Source: Vibrio albus (GTDB lineage: Bacteria > Pseudomonadota > Gammaproteobacteria > Enterobacterales > Vibrionaceae). Taken from it: a stretch of 64,000 nt of DNA. The notes under the pieces were generated by a model, which saw only the letters and a program-made list of their open reading frames with translations, made no database searches and was not told the DNA's origin. The position numbers and the translations under genes are program-made. The stretch is from positions 1 to 64,000 of the forward strand of contig NZ_QFWT01000006.1 in assembly GCF_003144035.1 (NCBI RefSeq). Direction: 5' to 3'. How positions within the stretch are numbered: the first letter of the stretch is position 1; every line of letters begins with the position of its first letter. Positions 27,397-38,405 of the stretch are shown one piece after another.

Positions 27397-29424
27397 GTGA
27401 AAATGTGGTTAAGCAAAAGCACCTGGCTTCTGGCCGGTAGTCTGTTACTGACTCCGGCAATGGCAACGGCCAATGAATTCAGCGCTAGCTTTAAAGGAAC
27501 CGATATCCAGGAATTTATTAATATTGTTGGCCGAAATCTGGAAAAGACCATCATTGTTGATCCTTCCGTAAGAGGGAAAATTGATGTCCGTAGCTACGAC
27601 GTATTAACCGAAGAGCAGTACTACCAGTTTTTTCTGAACGTATTAGAAGTGTACGGTTTTGCTGTCGTCGAGATGGACAACAATATTCTGAAAGTGGTGA
27701 GAGCCAAAGATGCGAAAACGTCGGCTATTCCGGTCGTGGGTGATGATCAGAGCATCAAAGGGGATGCCGTGATTACCCGGGTGGTGGCGGTACGCAACGT
27801 GTCGGTGCGCGAACTTTCCCCGCTACTGCGACAACTGAATAATAATGCCGGAGCCGGTAATGTGGTGCATTACGATCCGGCGAATATTATTTTGATCACC
27901 GGTCATGCCGCCGTGGTGAATCGTCTGGCAGAAATTATTGAACGGGTAGACCGTGCCGGAGATAAAGACGTCGAAGTGGTGGAGCTGAAAAACGCTTCTG
28001 CGGCTGAGATGGTTCGTATTGTTGAAGCCCTGAATAAAGCTGCGGATAGCAAAAGTACCCCGGCCTTTTTGCAGCCAAAACTGGTCGCGGATGAGCGAAC
28101 GAACTCGGTGCTGATTTCAGGAGACCCGCAGGTACGTACACGCCTGCGTAAGCTGATTAACCAGCTGGATGTGGAAATGGCGACCAAAGGCAACAACCGG
28201 GTGGTCTATCTGAAATACGCCAAAGCAGAAGAGCTGGTCGATGTTCTTCGGGGTGTGTCGGATAACATTCAGGCAGAGAAAGAGAGCCGGACCGGAGCCA
28301 AAAGTGCGCAGAAAGACTCTGTGATGATCAGTGCCCACAAAGACACTAATGCCTTAGTGATTACTGCACCGCCAGATATTATGAATGAACTGGAAGATGT
28401 GATTGCCCAGCTAGATATCCGCCGGGCTCAGGTGTTGATTGAAGCACTGATTGTCGAAATGTCAGAAAACGATGCGGCGAATCTCGGGGTGCAGTGGGGC
28501 TCTCTGGAATCAGGCTCGATCGTTCAGTATGGCAATACCGGAGCGTCTATAGGCAGCGTGATGGTTGGGTTGGAAGAAGCGAAGGATACGACGAGCACGG
28601 AAACATATTGGAATGAGAGTGCTGGTGATTACAAGGAAAGGCAAACAACGGAACTTGGGGACTACTCCACTCTTTCTTCTGCATTAGGTGGGATCAATGG
28701 TGCTGCCGTCAGTATTATGATGGGTGACTGGACATCCCTTATCACCGCAGTCTCTTCCGACTCCAACTCCAATATCCTTTCCTCTCCGAGCATTACGGTG
28801 ATGGATAATGGCGAAGCTTCGTTTGTGGTGGGTGAAGAAGTACCGGTGATTACCGGTTCTACCGCCAGTTCTTCCAATAGTAATCCGTTCCAGACCGTTG
28901 AACGTAAAGAAGTCGGGATTAAGCTTAAGGTGGTTCCGCAGATCAACGAAGGTGATTCGGTACAACTGAGCATTGAGCAGGAAGTGTCGAATGTACTGGG
29001 AGCCAGCGGAGCGGTGGATGTGCGTTTTGGTAAGCGCCAGTTGAACACCTCTGTCATGGTTGAAGATGGCCAGATGCTGGTATTAGGCGGGCTGATTGAT
29101 GAGCAGGCTGTGGAAAGTGAGTCTAAAGTGCCTCTGCTGGGTGACATTCCCGGTCTGGGCTACCTGTTCCGTTCGACCAGTAGTCAGAAAGAAAAACGCA
29201 ACCTGATGGTGTTTATCAAACCCACCATTATCCGTGATGGCATGACGGCTGACGGTATTACCCAGCGCAAATACAACTATATCCGCGCTGAGCAGCTGTA
29301 TAAGGCCGAACAAGGCTTTAATCTGCTGTCGGATGATGCGATGCCGGTGCTGCCTGAGTATGGCAGTGGTGTGATGCATCCTGCTGAGATCCAGGCATTC
29401 ATCATACAGATGGAGGCGGAATAA
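27397..29424 (+). CDS. gspD: type II secretion secretin GspD (EpsD)
   Basis: 675 aa outer-membrane channel. Signal peptide ends near residue 26 (MATA before NEFSASF). N0 domain ([21 protein letters not shown]), then N1-N3 repeats ([51 protein letters not shown]), then the secretin core ([38 protein letters not shown]) and a C-terminal S domain. Start is GTG at 27397 with GGAGAG six bases upstream; an ATG two codons later is an alternative. Stop overlaps the gspE start by one base. Confidence 0.97.
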   Translation: MKMWLSKSTWLLAGSLLLTPAMATANEFSASFKGTDIQEFINIVGRNLEKTIIVDPSVRGKIDVRSYDVLTEEQYYQFFLNVLEVYGFAVVEMDNNILKVVRAKDAKTSAIPVVGDDQSIKGDAVITRVVAVRNVSVRELSPLLRQLNNNAGAGNVVHYDPANIILITGHAAVVNRLAEIIERVDRAGDKDVEVVELKNASAAEMVRIVEALNKAADSKSTPAFLQPKLVADERTNSVLISGDPQVRTRLRKLINQLDVEMATKGNNRVVYLKYAKAEELVDVLRGVSDNIQAEKESRTGAKSAQKDSVMISAHKDTNALVITAPPDIMNELEDVIAQLDIRRAQVLIEALIVEMSENDAANLGVQWGSLESGSIVQYGNTGASIGSVMVGLEEAKDTTSTETYWNESAGDYKERQTTELGDYSTLSSALGGINGAAVSIMMGDWTSLITAVSSDSNSNILSSPSITVMDNGEASFVVGEEVPVITGSTASSSNSNPFQTVERKEVGIKLKVVPQINEGDSVQLSIEQEVSNVLGASGAVDVRFGKRQLNTSVMVEDGQMLVLGGLIDEQAVESESKVPLLGDIPGLGYLFRSTSSQKEKRNLMVFIKPTIIRDGMTADGITQRKYNYIRAEQLYKAEQGFNLLSDDAMPVLPEYGSGVMHPAEIQAFIIQMEAE

Positions 29425-30926
29425 TGGCACTGACAACCGGGCTTCCTGTGCGGCTGCCATTTAGTTTTGCTAAAAGGCATCGGGTAGTGCTGGATTACGA
29501 TGAAGAGCGGGGAGTGGTTGATCCGACCCTGACTCTTTTGTATGTGGAGCCTCTTGCAATCAGTACTCTGGTTGAAGTGCGCCGGGTACTGAATACTGCA
29601 TTTACCCCGGTAGCGACAGATATTGATACGTTTGAAAATAAGCTGACAGAAGCGTATCAGCGGGGCTCGTCAGAAGCGCGGCAACTGATGGAAGACATCG
29701 GTGCGGACGATGACTTCTTTTCACTGGCAGAAGAGTTGCCACAGAATGAAGATCTGCTGGACTCAGACGATGATGCGCCAATCATCAAACTGATTAACGC
29801 CATGCTGGGGGAGGCCATCAAAGAAGGGGCCTCCGATATCCATATTGAAACCTTTGAACAGACTCTGTCTATCCGCTTTCGTATTGATGGTGTGCTGCGT
29901 GAAGTGTTAACGCCAAGCCGGAAACTGGCTCCTCTGCTGGTTTCCCGGGTGAAGGTCATGGCGAAGCTGGATATCGCGGAAAAACGTATTCCTCAGGATG
30001 GTCGTATCTCCTTGCGTATCGGTGGTCGGGCGGTGGATGTTCGTGTGTCGACCATGCCTTCTTCTCATGGAGAAAGGGTTGTAATGCGTCTGCTGGATAA
30101 AAACGCGACCCGGCTGGATCTTTACAGTCTGGGTATGACGGAAACCAATCACGAAAGCTTCCGTAAACTGATTGCCCGTCCGCACGGTATTATTCTGGTG
30201 ACCGGCCCGACAGGTTCCGGTAAGTCGACCACTCTGTATGCGGGATTACAGGAGCTGAACAGTGATGAACGCAATATCCTGACGGTTGAAGATCCGATTG
30301 AATTTGATATCGATGGTATTGGTCAGACGCAGGTAAACCCGAAAGTGGATATGACCTTTGCCCGGGGGCTACGTGCGATTTTGCGTCAGGACCCGGATGT
30401 CGTCATGGTCGGTGAAATTCGGGATCTCGAAACCGCAGAAATCGCCGTTCAGGCCTCACTGACCGGCCACCTGGTGATGTCGACTCTGCATACCAATACC
30501 GCTATTGGTGCCATTACCCGGCTACGGGATATGGGTATAGAGCCCTTTTTAATTTCTTCGTCTCTGCTTGGGGTACTGGCGCAGCGTCTGGTTCGTACCC
30601 TGTGTCCGGATTGTAAGCAACCTTACGAAGCGGACAGGCAACAGAAAAAACTGCTGGGGCAAGACAAAAAAGACTCGCTGACGCTCTATAAGCCCTGTGG
30701 TTGTGAGGCATGTAACTTTAAAGGTTATCGGGGACGGACAGGCATTCATGAGTTACTGCTGGTGACGGATGAAGTGCAGGAACTGATCCATGCTGAAAAA
30801 GGTGAACTGGCCATAGAAAAAGCCATCCGGGCGTCGACGCCGAGTATCCGTGACGATGGGCTGGAGAAGGTAATGCAGGGCATAACCACTCTGGAAGAGG
30901 TCATGCGGGTGACCAAGGAAGTATGA
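29424..30926 (+). CDS. gspE: type II secretion ATPase GspE (EpsE)
   Basis: 500 aa cytoplasmic hexameric ATPase that powers pseudopilus assembly. N-terminal domain binds GspL. Walker [10 protein letters not shown] at 261-269, Asp box [13 protein letters not shown], Walker B and His box ([12 protein letters not shown] … [11 protein letters not shown]). The zinc-type domain keeps four cysteines (CPDCKQ … [13 protein letters not shown]). Stop/start overlap TAATG with gspD indicates coupled translation. Confidence 0.97.
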   Translation: MALTTGLPVRLPFSFAKRHRVVLDYDEERGVVDPTLTLLYVEPLAISTLVEVRRVLNTAFTPVATDIDTFENKLTEAYQRGSSEARQLMEDIGADDDFFSLAEELPQNEDLLDSDDDAPIIKLINAMLGEAIKEGASDIHIETFEQTLSIRFRIDGVLREVLTPSRKLAPLLVSRVKVMAKLDIAEKRIPQDGRISLRIGGRAVDVRVSTMPSSHGERVVMRLLDKNATRLDLYSLGMTETNHESFRKLIARPHGIILVTGPTGSGKSTTLYAGLQELNSDERNILTVEDPIEFDIDGIGQTQVNPKVDMTFARGLRAILRQDPDVVMVGEIRDLETAEIAVQASLTGHLVMSTLHTNTAIGAITRLRDMGIEPFLISSSLLGVLAQRLVRTLCPDCKQPYEADRQQKKLLGQDKKDSLTLYKPCGCEACNFKGYRGRTGIHELLLVTDEVQELIHAEKGELAIEKAIRASTPSIRDDGLEKVMQGITTLEEVMRVTKEV

Positions 30927-30936
30927 GGGACATCTG

Positions 30937-32157
30937 ATGGCTGCATTTGAATATAAGGCATTGGATGCCCGTGGAAAGCAGAAAAAAGGCGTTCTGGAGG
31001 GGGACAATGCCCGTCAGGTTCGTCAAAAGCTGAAAGAGCAGGGGCTCATGCCTGTTGAGGTCGAAGAGACCAGCACGGGGTCTGGTGAAGGACGTCGGGG
31101 GCGTGAGGTTTTCCGGCGTGGTATCAGTACCAAAGATCTGTCTCTTATTACACGCCAGTTAGCGACCCTGGTTCAGGCCGGTATGCCTTTGGAAGAATGT
31201 CTTCGCGCGGTGGCTGAACAATCGGAAAAACCTCGTATCCGCACCATGATGGTGGCGGTGCGGTCACGTGTGGTTGAAGGCTACACCTTGTCGGACGGCC
31301 TCGAAGAATATCCGCATGTGTTTGATGAGCTGTTCTGTTCCATGGTGTCTGCAGGGGAAAAATCCGGTCATCTGGATACCGTCCTAAACCGGCTGGCTGA
31401 CTATATTGAAAACCGGCAGGAGATGCGTTCCAAACTGCAGCAGGCGATGATTTATCCGACTGTACTGACGGTGTTTGCTATCGGAATCGTCGCGTTTCTG
31501 CTGGCCAGTGTGGTGCCCAAAATAGTGGACCAGTTTGTTCAGATGGGGCAGGAGTTGCCGGCATCCACCCGAATCTTGCTGGCTTCCAGTGACTTTGTTC
31601 AAAACTGGGGGCTGATTATTCTGTTTGTCTTGTTGGTCGTTATCTGGCTGACGAATCTGGCACTGAAAAAGCCCTCTAACCGTCTTGCCTGGGATCGCCG
31701 AATCCTCCGGTTGCCTTTGATTGGTAAAATTGCCCGGGGACTGAACACAGCCCGCTTTGCCCGCACTCTTGCTATCTGTACCTCCAGCGCGATCCCTCTT
31801 CTGGAAGGCATGAAAGTGGCCGTGGACGTCATGGCAAACCGGTATGTCAAAGAGCAGGTGATTCTGGCCGCAGACAAGGTGCGGGAAGGGGGCAGCCTGA
31901 GAAAATCTCTGGAACAGACTCAATTGTTTCCGCCGATGATGCTGCATATGATCGCCAGTGGCGAGCAGAGTGGTGAGCTGGAACAGATGCTGACCCGGGC
32001 TGCCGATAATCAGGATAAAGAGTTTGAAGCAACGGTAAACATTGCCATGGGGCTGTTTACGCCTGCCTTGATCGCGGTGATGGCCGGGGTGGTGCTGTTT
32101 ATTGTCACCGCAACCATGATGCCGATTCTGGAAATGAATAATCTGATTGCCGGATAG
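30937..32157 (+). CDS. gspF: type II secretion platform protein GspF (EpsF)
   Basis: 406 aa polytopic inner-membrane protein with two related T2SF domains (about 70-195 and 275-400) and three membrane helices near 170, 225 and 380. Motifs include TRQLATLVQAGMPLEECL and, in the second repeat, ARTLAICTSSAIPLLEGM. Ten bases follow the gspE stop. Confidence 0.96.
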   Translation: MAAFEYKALDARGKQKKGVLEGDNARQVRQKLKEQGLMPVEVEETSTGSGEGRRGREVFRRGISTKDLSLITRQLATLVQAGMPLEECLRAVAEQSEKPRIRTMMVAVRSRVVEGYTLSDGLEEYPHVFDELFCSMVSAGEKSGHLDTVLNRLADYIENRQEMRSKLQQAMIYPTVLTVFAIGIVAFLLASVVPKIVDQFVQMGQELPASTRILLASSDFVQNWGLIILFVLLVVIWLTNLALKKPSNRLAWDRRILRLPLIGKIARGLNTARFARTLAICTSSAIPLLEGMKVAVDVMANRYVKEQVILAADKVREGGSLRKSLEQTQLFPPMMLHMIASGEQSGELEQMLTRAADNQDKEFEATVNIAMGLFTPALIAVMAGVVLFIVTATMMPILEMNNLIAG

Positions 32158-32242
32158 AGGGTGAAGCTCTTACAGTGGTCACTATAACGAATCTATTTTT
32201 CAGTGTGTACATTGGTAACATGCTGGTTTGTTGGAGAAAAAA

Positions 32243-32689
32243 ATGAAACAAAGCTATAAAAAACAATCAGGTTTCACCTTGCTCGAGGTGATGGTTGTGA
32301 TCGTGATTCTGGGTATTCTGGCGAGTCTGGTGGTACCTAACTTACTGGGGAACAAAGAAAAAGCCGATCAGCAAAAAGCGATTTCTGATATTTCAGCACT
32401 GGAACAGGCGCTGGATATGTACAAACTGGATAATAGCGTGTATCCGACAACCGATCAGGGACTGGAAGCGTTGGTGAGCAAACCAGCGGGTAACCCAGAG
32501 CCGAGAAACTATCGTGATGGTGGTTATATTAAGCGCCTGCCTCAGGATGCGTGGGGGAATGAGTATCAGTATATGAGCCCTGGAGATAACGGTACGGTGG
32601 ATATTTTTACACTGGGTGCTGACGGCCAGGAAGGTGGTGAAGATATTAATGCCGATATCGGTAACTGGAATATGCAGGATTTTCGTTAA
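32243..32689 (+). CDS. gspG: major pseudopilin GspG (EpsG)
   Basis: 148 aa. Prepilin leader KKQSG cut before F11 by PilD, with Glu at +5 (FTLLE) and a long hydrophobic helix. The C-terminal calcium-site loop typical of GspG is present (QEGGEDINADIGNW). The ATG at 32243 has TTGGAG nine bases ahead. The 85-bp gap from gspF is the widest in the operon and could hold an internal promoter for this abundant subunit, though none is clear. Confidence 0.96.
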   Translation: MKQSYKKQSGFTLLEVMVVIVILGILASLVVPNLLGNKEKADQQKAISDISALEQALDMYKLDNSVYPTTDQGLEALVSKPAGNPEPRNYRDGGYIKRLPQDAWGNEYQYMSPGDNGTVDIFTLGADGQEGGEDINADIGNWNMQDFR

Positions 32690-32710
32690 TAACGGCGAAT
32701 TAACTGACTG

Positions 32711-33292
32711 ATGAGAAAGCAGGCCGGGTTTACCTTAATTGAAATTATGCTGGTGGTGGTACTGCTGTCTCTGACTGCGGTAACAGTCGTGCTTAACCTG
32801 CCGGATAACCGGCAGGATCTGGCGAAGGAAGAGGCCCGGCGTTTTTATCATCGACTACAGTTGCTGAACGAAGATGCCATTCTGAATGGTCAGGATTACG
32901 GTATCCGACTGGAAGAAAGCCGACTCACCTACCGGTTCCTCACCTTAAAGGCCGAAGGCTGGCAGGAGTACGATTCGCGGTTCTATGGTGAAACCCAGTT
33001 GGAAGATACTCTGGTATGGGAGTTTGTGCCAGGTGGTGGTGCCTGGGAGCACAGCGAAGGGTTGTTTGAGCCGGGTAGTCTGTTCGATGAGGATATGTTT
33101 GCGGATCTGGAGCAGGACACCGTGCTTAAGCCTCCGCAGCTTTTGGTGATGTCCAGCGGGGAGATCACGCCGTTTCGTCTGACGATTTATCCCAAAGGAG
33201 AGCCGGAAGAACAGGGCTGGCAGATTGTAGGAAAAGAATCAGGGCAGGTGTTGTTGCTCGCTCCGGGAGAAGCGGATGAGTCGGACAGGTAA
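32711..33292 (+). CDS. gspH: minor pseudopilin GspH (EpsH)
   Basis: 193 aa with a short prepilin leader (MRKQAG, then FTLIE, Glu at +5), N-terminal helix about 7-30 and a beta-rich globular part. Overlaps gspI by 17 bases. Belongs to the pseudopilus body or tip complex. Confidence 0.92.
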   Translation: MRKQAGFTLIEIMLVVVLLSLTAVTVVLNLPDNRQDLAKEEARRFYHRLQLLNEDAILNGQDYGIRLEESRLTYRFLTLKAEGWQEYDSRFYGETQLEDTLVWEFVPGGGAWEHSEGLFEPGSLFDEDMFADLEQDTVLKPPQLLVMSSGEITPFRLTIYPKGEPEEQGWQIVGKESGQVLLLAPGEADESDR

Positions 33293-33659
33293 GGCCGGGA
33301 TGCGGCGTGTCAGCCGGGGTATGACCCTGCTGGAGGTGATGATCGCGCTGGCGATTTTTGCTACAGCGGCAATCAGTGTTGTCCGCTCGGTATCTCAGCA
33401 TATTAACACCATCGCTTATCTGGAGGAAAAAACCTTTGCTGCCATGGTGGTGGATAATCAGGTCGCGCTGACGTTATTAGCTGGTACGGCAAAAAACGCT
33501 CAGTCAGGTAAAACAGAACTGGCTGGCCGGGAGTGGTTCTGGAAAGTCACTCCTGTTGCGACTTCGGCAGGTATGATCCAGGCATTTGATGTCAGCGTGT
33601 TTGCAGAAAAAACACAGGAAAACCCGACCGTGACGGTGCGCAGTTATGCCTCAAAATAA
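33276..33659 (+). CDS. gspI: minor pseudopilin GspI (EpsI)
   Basis: 127 aa with leader ending SRG before MTLLEVMIALAIF (Glu at +5). GspI nucleates the tip complex with J and K. The start could be the ATG at 33276 (GGAG seven bases before) or the one at 33300 (AAGG before it), which gives a more usual leader length. Overlaps gspH and gspJ. Confidence 0.92.
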   Translation: MSRTGKAGMRRVSRGMTLLEVMIALAIFATAAISVVRSVSQHINTIAYLEEKTFAAMVVDNQVALTLLAGTAKNAQSGKTELAGREWFWKVTPVATSAGMIQAFDVSVFAEKTQENPTVTVRSYASK

Positions 33660-34314
33660 GTATTCCCGCCGTACCCGGTGTAATCAGGGGTTTACGCTGA
33701 TAGAAGTGCTGGTGGCTATCGCAATTTTTGCCGCATTGAGTGTGTCTGCCTATCAGATCCTCAATCAGGTGCAGAGAAGTAATGAGCAGTCGATTGAACA
33801 TACAGAACGGCTGAAGTCGATTCAGCGTGCCGTTGTGCTGCTGGATAACGATTTTCGCCAGATAGCCTTAAGGCAGTTCCGGACGAACGGCGAGGCATTG
33901 TCTTCCCGGCTATTGATGGTTCAGGACGGACTGCTGGATTCAGAGAGTAAGGGAATTCTGTTTACCCGGCTTGGCTGGCAGAACCCGCAGCAGATGTTCC
34001 CGCGTGGTGAGATAAGCAAAGTGGGCTACCGCATCCGGGAAGAGACACTGGAAAGAGTCTGGTGGCGTTATCCGGATACGCCTGTGGGGCTACAGGGAGA
34101 AGTCACGCCCCTGTTGGACGATGTGGAAGCACTGGATGTTCGCTTCTATTCTCAGGGACAGTGGAGTAACGAATGGAATGTCGATCTGGCTTTGCCGGAG
34201 GCGGTGGGAGTGACTTTCACGCTGAAGGATTATGGCAGGATAGAGAAGATTTATCTGACGGCAGGGACCACTCTACAGAGTGAGTCTGCGGAGGTGAGTT
34301 CGGATGACGAGTAA
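33646..34314 (+). CDS. gspJ: minor pseudopilin GspJ (EpsJ)
   Basis: 222 aa. Leader ending CNQG, then [17 protein letters not shown] with Glu at +5. Part of the I-J-K pseudopilus tip. Overlaps gspI by 14 and gspK by 11 bases. Confidence 0.94.
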   Translation: MPQNKYSRRTRCNQGFTLIEVLVAIAIFAALSVSAYQILNQVQRSNEQSIEHTERLKSIQRAVVLLDNDFRQIALRQFRTNGEALSSRLLMVQDGLLDSESKGILFTRLGWQNPQQMFPRGEISKVGYRIREETLERVWWRYPDTPVGLQGEVTPLLDDVEALDVRFYSQGQWSNEWNVDLALPEAVGVTFTLKDYGRIEKIYLTAGTTLQSESAEVSSDDE

Positions 34315-35323
34315 TGTCTTCCGGTCCCAGAAAGGGGCGGCATTGATTGTTGTGCTCATGCTGCTGGCGGTGCTGGTGTCGATAGCCGCTACCATGTCGG
34401 AACGGTTGTTTGTGAATTTCAGGCGGGCGGAACATCAACTGAGCCATCAGCAGGCGTACTGGTACAGTATCGGTGTTGAAGCATTGGCCCGGTACGGTAT
34501 TGAAGAAAGTTATAAAGATAACGACACGATTAATATGAGCCAGCCCTGGGCGCTCAAAGAGCAGGTGTTTCCTCTGGATTACGGAACGGCTACCGGGCAT
34601 ATCCGGGATATGCAGTCCTGTTTTAATATTAATGTGCTCGCCAGGGTCAATGCGGGGAGTGGCAGTAACCGGCCGTATCTGGTGACAGTATGGATGAACC
34701 TGCTGCAGGAACTGGGGGCTGACAACTATCAGGCGGAAGTGATTGCGGATTCTACCTGGGAGTTTCTGGATGCAGACAGCCAGGTGGATTCCATGGCCGG
34801 AGTGGAAGACAGCACGTACGAATCGCTGCAACCTGCGTATCTGGCTCCGAACGGGCTGGTGGCGGATGCATCGGAGCTGCGGGCCGTATATCAGGTAGAC
34901 AACAAGGTTATGGATCAGATTAACCATGTCGTCTGTGCGTTACCTTATGATGACTGGCGTCTGAATGTGAATACGCTGGATGAGAACGGAGCGGCTATTC
35001 TGGTGGCACTGTTTTCTCCGCATTTAAGTCTCGGTGATGCGCGGGCACTGGTGGATAACCGGCCTTTCGATGGCTGGGCCAGTGTCGATGACTTTCTCGC
35101 CGAAGGCGCTGTGGCGGCTATCGATAGCTCAGTAAGAAACCGGGCTAAGGGATATCTGGCAGTAGACAGCCGCTATTTTGAACTGGATGCGGAAGTCGAA
35201 GTCAATGAATCGAGAGTGAGAACACGCAGCTTACTCTATAGCAAAAACAGAGAGGACGTAATTGTGATTCGTCGTCGTTTTGGAGGTATCAGTGAGCGAA
35301 TTTCTGACCGTTCGACTGAGTAG
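34304..35323 (+). CDS. gspK: minor pseudopilin GspK (EpsK)
   Basis: 339 aa, the largest pseudopilin, capping the tip. Leader ends QKG before [16 protein letters not shown]; as usual for GspK there is no Glu at +5. A helical insertion domain and SAM-like segment follow ([27 protein letters not shown]). Overlaps gspL by 32 bases. Confidence 0.95.
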   Translation: MTSNVFRSQKGAALIVVLMLLAVLVSIAATMSERLFVNFRRAEHQLSHQQAYWYSIGVEALARYGIEESYKDNDTINMSQPWALKEQVFPLDYGTATGHIRDMQSCFNINVLARVNAGSGSNRPYLVTVWMNLLQELGADNYQAEVIADSTWEFLDADSQVDSMAGVEDSTYESLQPAYLAPNGLVADASELRAVYQVDNKVMDQINHVVCALPYDDWRLNVNTLDENGAAILVALFSPHLSLGDARALVDNRPFDGWASVDDFLAEGAVAAIDSSVRNRAKGYLAVDSRYFELDAEVEVNESRVRTRSLLYSKNREDVIVIRRRFGGISERISDRSTE

Positions 35324-36509
35324 AAAGGCTGACAGCCAGGTTCAGTGGCTGGTCTGGTCTGCAAGTCAGCAGGAAATCATTGCCAGTGGAGAACTGGCAA
35401 GCCGGAAGTTGCTACAGGAACTGACACCGTATGCAAATCAGCGTTCAGTCGTTGTATTGCTGGATAGTTGCGATGTGTTATTGACAGAGGCCAGCATCCC
35501 GGCCGGGGCATCGCGTCAGCTTGATACGATGCTGCCTTATCTTCTGGAAGAGGATATTGCGCAGGATGTGGATGATCTGCATTTTTCTGTACTGAAAAAA
35601 TCTGGCGGTGTTGCGCAGGTTGCTGCGGTAGAAAAGCGGTACCTGGAACAGCTTCTGGATGACTTTGCTCAGGCCGGCATGGAAGTCAAACGGGTAATGC
35701 CGGATGTCTATGCTTTACCTTTACAGGAAGCCGGGATTACCGCACTGCAGATAGGTTCTCAGTGGCTAATGCGAAAATCGGCGTTTGCCGGTATTGTGGT
35801 GGAACAGGAATGGTTATCTTTATTGCTGGATTCCGACTGGTGCCGGCAAGAAGACAGCCCCGCTATGGTTTACAGTTATACTCCGGTTCCTGATCTCGAT
35901 GAGCCCTATCTCGGACGCTGGCAGGCGCTAGAACCGGAAGTCGTTATGGTCTTGTTGGCCAAAGGCGCTATGGCGTCTCCGGTGAATTTGTTAACCGGTG
36001 GTTTTAAACCTCAGTCATCATTGTTGAAACATATCCGGGTGTGGCGTAAAGCGGCTCTGGCGGCATGTCTGTTCTTTATCATCCTGTTGGCACAACAAAT
36101 GATTGAGGTGCATCAGGCCGAGAGTCTGTCCAATGCTTACCGTGAAGAGAGTGAACGCATTTTCCGAACCGTCTTCCCTGACCGGCGCAAAATCCCAACC
36201 GTCAGTTACCTGAAACGTCAGATGAACAGTGAAGCTACCCGGCTGGGAGGTGGCGCTTCTCAGGATTCGGCATTGTCATGGCTTTCAGAATTGGCGGCTT
36301 CCCTGGCTAACACGAAGGATGTGCAGTTCAGCACCCTGCGATACGATGCGCAAAGGGGAGAAATCCGTGTGGACGTCAATATGAAAGATTTCCAGTCGTT
36401 TGAGGTGCTGCGTAGTCAGTTGGCTGAACGGTTTAGTGTCAGTCAGGGACCACTGGACCGGGATGGGGACAGAGTGACGGGCAGTTATACACTCAGGAGT
36501 AAGCCATGA
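35292..36509 (+). CDS. gspL: type II secretion protein GspL (EpsL)
   Basis: 405 aa bitopic inner-membrane protein. The cytoplasmic actin-like domain (1 to about 245) binds GspE, a membrane helix follows (about 255-272, [16 protein letters not shown]), then a periplasmic ferredoxin-like domain. I start at GTG 35292 ([12 protein letters not shown]) because GGAGG lies six bases ahead; a TTG four codons upstream is possible but unlikely. Confidence 0.94.
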   Translation: MSEFLTVRLSRKADSQVQWLVWSASQQEIIASGELASRKLLQELTPYANQRSVVVLLDSCDVLLTEASIPAGASRQLDTMLPYLLEEDIAQDVDDLHFSVLKKSGGVAQVAAVEKRYLEQLLDDFAQAGMEVKRVMPDVYALPLQEAGITALQIGSQWLMRKSAFAGIVVEQEWLSLLLDSDWCRQEDSPAMVYSYTPVPDLDEPYLGRWQALEPEVVMVLLAKGAMASPVNLLTGGFKPQSSLLKHIRVWRKAALAACLFFIILLAQQMIEVHQAESLSNAYREESERIFRTVFPDRRKIPTVSYLKRQMNSEATRLGGGASQDSALSWLSELAASLANTKDVQFSTLRYDAQRGEIRVDVNMKDFQSFEVLRSQLAERFSVSQGPLDRDGDRVTGSYTLRSKP

Positions 36510-37000
36510 ACGGAATAATGAACCTGGTGACAGGCTGGTGGTCAGGCATTTCTGTTCGCGAACAGCGCCTGGTGGTGGTATGTGGCGCATTGCTGCTGTT
36601 CGGTAGCATATACTGGGGCGTCATACAGCCTCTGTCAGAGCGTGCTGAGAATGCTCAGTTGAACGCTCAGAGGGAAAAGCAGCTGCTGAGCTGGGTGACG
36701 GACAAGGCTGATCAGATTGTAGAACTGCGGGGTGGCAGCAGCAATGGCCCCTCAGGCGGGCCGTTAAATCAGGTGGTGTCATCCTCCACCCAAAACTATG
36801 GTATTGAACTGATCCGTATGCAGCCGAGAGACGAGATGTTGCAGGTATGGATAAAGCCGGTGGCCTTTACCCGTTTTGTGCAGTGGCTGGCGTACTTGAA
36901 AGAAAAACAGGGAGTGGATGTTGAATTTATGGATATATCCGGTACAGACCAGAAAGGGGTTGTAGAGATCAAGCGTCTGCAACTGAAGCGAGGCGTATAA
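36506..37000 (+). CDS. gspM: type II secretion protein GspM (EpsM)
   Basis: 164 aa with one membrane helix (about 22-42, LVVVCGALLLFGSIYWGVI) and a periplasmic ferredoxin-like domain that pairs with GspL. Starts within an ATGA overlap with the gspL stop. Confidence 0.94.
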   Translation: MNGIMNLVTGWWSGISVREQRLVVVCGALLLFGSIYWGVIQPLSERAENAQLNAQREKQLLSWVTDKADQIVELRGGSSNGPSGGPLNQVVSSSTQNYGIELIRMQPRDEMLQVWIKPVAFTRFVQWLAYLKEKQGVDVEFMDISGTDQKGVVEIKRLQLKRGV

Positions 37001-37001
37001 G

Positions 37002-37760
37002 GTGAAACGGATTATCGCCATTGTGGTGTTTATGGTGCTGGTATTCGGTATTAGTGTTGTGGTACACGCCCCGGCAGCTTTTGTGATTAATCAGATGCCC
37101 AAGATACGGGGCCTGATACTGGAAGGTGTTCAGGGCTCGATTTGGCAGGGTTCCGCGCAGAATGTTGTCTGGAAGAGAGACAATATCGGTCAGGTAAGCT
37201 GGAACTTTCAGCCGGTAAAACTCTTCAGCGGGAAAGCCGAATTTATGGTGCGTTTTGGTCGTGGCAGTGATCTGGATTTGCAGGGAAAAGGCATGGTTGG
37301 CGCAGATTTACAAGGTGTGTATGCCGAGAAGATACTGGCTTCGATGCCTGCTGCCAGCGTACTGAAGAAGGTGACAGTGCCGGTTCCGGTTGATGTGGCC
37401 GGGCAGCTTGAATTGACCATCCAGGACTATCGTTATGCTCAGCCGTGGTGTGAGTCTGCCACCGGTAGTCTGGTCTGGAATGGCAGCGAAGTCCGGTCTC
37501 CAATCGGTACATTGGTTCCCGGGATGGTGATTGCGGATTTGAGCTGTAATAACAGTAAACTCGCCGCTTCGGGAACGCAGAATAATAAACAGGTCTCGGC
37601 GGAATTCAGTGCCGAACTGCAGCCGAACAGACGGTATTCTCTGGACGCCTGGTTTAAGCCCGGGGCCGAATTCCCTTCTTCCATGCAGGCGCAGCTGAAA
37701 TGGCTGGGTAATCCGGATGCTCAGGGTCGTTACCCTCTGACTTACTTAGGCCGGCTGTAA
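37002..37760 (+). CDS. gspN: type II secretion protein GspN (EpsN)
   Basis: 252 aa, last gene of the operon. N-terminal membrane segment (about 4-22) and a beta-rich periplasmic body (QMPKIRGLILEGVQGSIWQG). GTG start one base after the gspM stop. GspN is an accessory part, absent from some systems. Confidence 0.92.
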   Translation: MKRIIAIVVFMVLVFGISVVVHAPAAFVINQMPKIRGLILEGVQGSIWQGSAQNVVWKRDNIGQVSWNFQPVKLFSGKAEFMVRFGRGSDLDLQGKGMVGADLQGVYAEKILASMPAASVLKKVTVPVPVDVAGQLELTIQDYRYAQPWCESATGSLVWNGSEVRSPIGTLVPGMVIADLSCNNSKLAASGTQNNKQVSAEFSAELQPNRRYSLDAWFKPGAEFPSSMQAQLKWLGNPDAQGRYPLTYLGRL

Positions 37761-37827
37761 CCGGCGCTAGTTTACTCTGGTATTATCCATTACACTTAAT
37801 TTGTCAGAGATAAGAAAGGAACGACGC

Positions 37828-38385
37828 ATGGGACAGAATAAAAAACCGGAGATACTGGCAGTGAAGGCTGTTGCTCAATCCAGGCTGTTTACGATTGAAT
37901 CTCTGGATCTTAAATTCTCCAATGGCGTTGAGCGTACTTATGAGCGCATGAAGCCGAGTGGCCGTAATGCTGTCTTGATGGTTCCGGTGACCGAACAGGG
38001 GGATCTGTTGCTGGTGCGGGAATACAGTGCCGGAACGGACCGTTATGAGTTGGGCTTTCCTAAGGGGCTGATTGACCCGGGAGAGTCGCCTGAAGAAGCG
38101 GCAAACCGGGAGCTGAAAGAAGAAATCGGCTTTGGTGCTGAAGTTATAACCCGGCTAAAGGAGGTCGTATTAGCCCCCACTTACTTTTCCAGCCGAATGA
38201 CATTGTTTGTGGCTGAGGGACTGTATCCTGAAGTGCTGGAAGGCGATGAACCTGAACCGCTGGAAGTGGTGCGCTGGCCTCTGATGCAGGCGGATGAACT
38301 GCTGACCCATCTTGATTTTTCTGAAGCAAGAAGTATTGCTGCTCTGATGCTGGCGCAGCGTTATCTGGCACAGTCTCAACAGTAA
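37828..38385 (+). CDS. nudE: ADP-compounds hydrolase NudE
   Basis: 185 aa Nudix hydrolase acting on ADP-ribose, NADH and Ap3A. The Nudix box is complete: GLIDPGESPEEAANRELKEE followed by IGF. The ATG at 37828 has AAGGA eight bases ahead. Placement directly after the gsp operon and before cysQ is conserved in vibrios. Confidence 0.94.
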   Translation: MGQNKKPEILAVKAVAQSRLFTIESLDLKFSNGVERTYERMKPSGRNAVLMVPVTEQGDLLLVREYSAGTDRYELGFPKGLIDPGESPEEAANRELKEEIGFGAEVITRLKEVVLAPTYFSSRMTLFVAEGLYPEVLEGDEPEPLEVVRWPLMQADELLTHLDFSEARSIAALMLAQRYLAQSQQ

Positions 38386-38405
38386 ACCATCGCAGGAGCC
38401 TGTTT

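Noticed and set aside
28662..29147. 161-codon frame antisense to gspD
   Set aside because: Shadow of the secretin gene; no start signals or homology.
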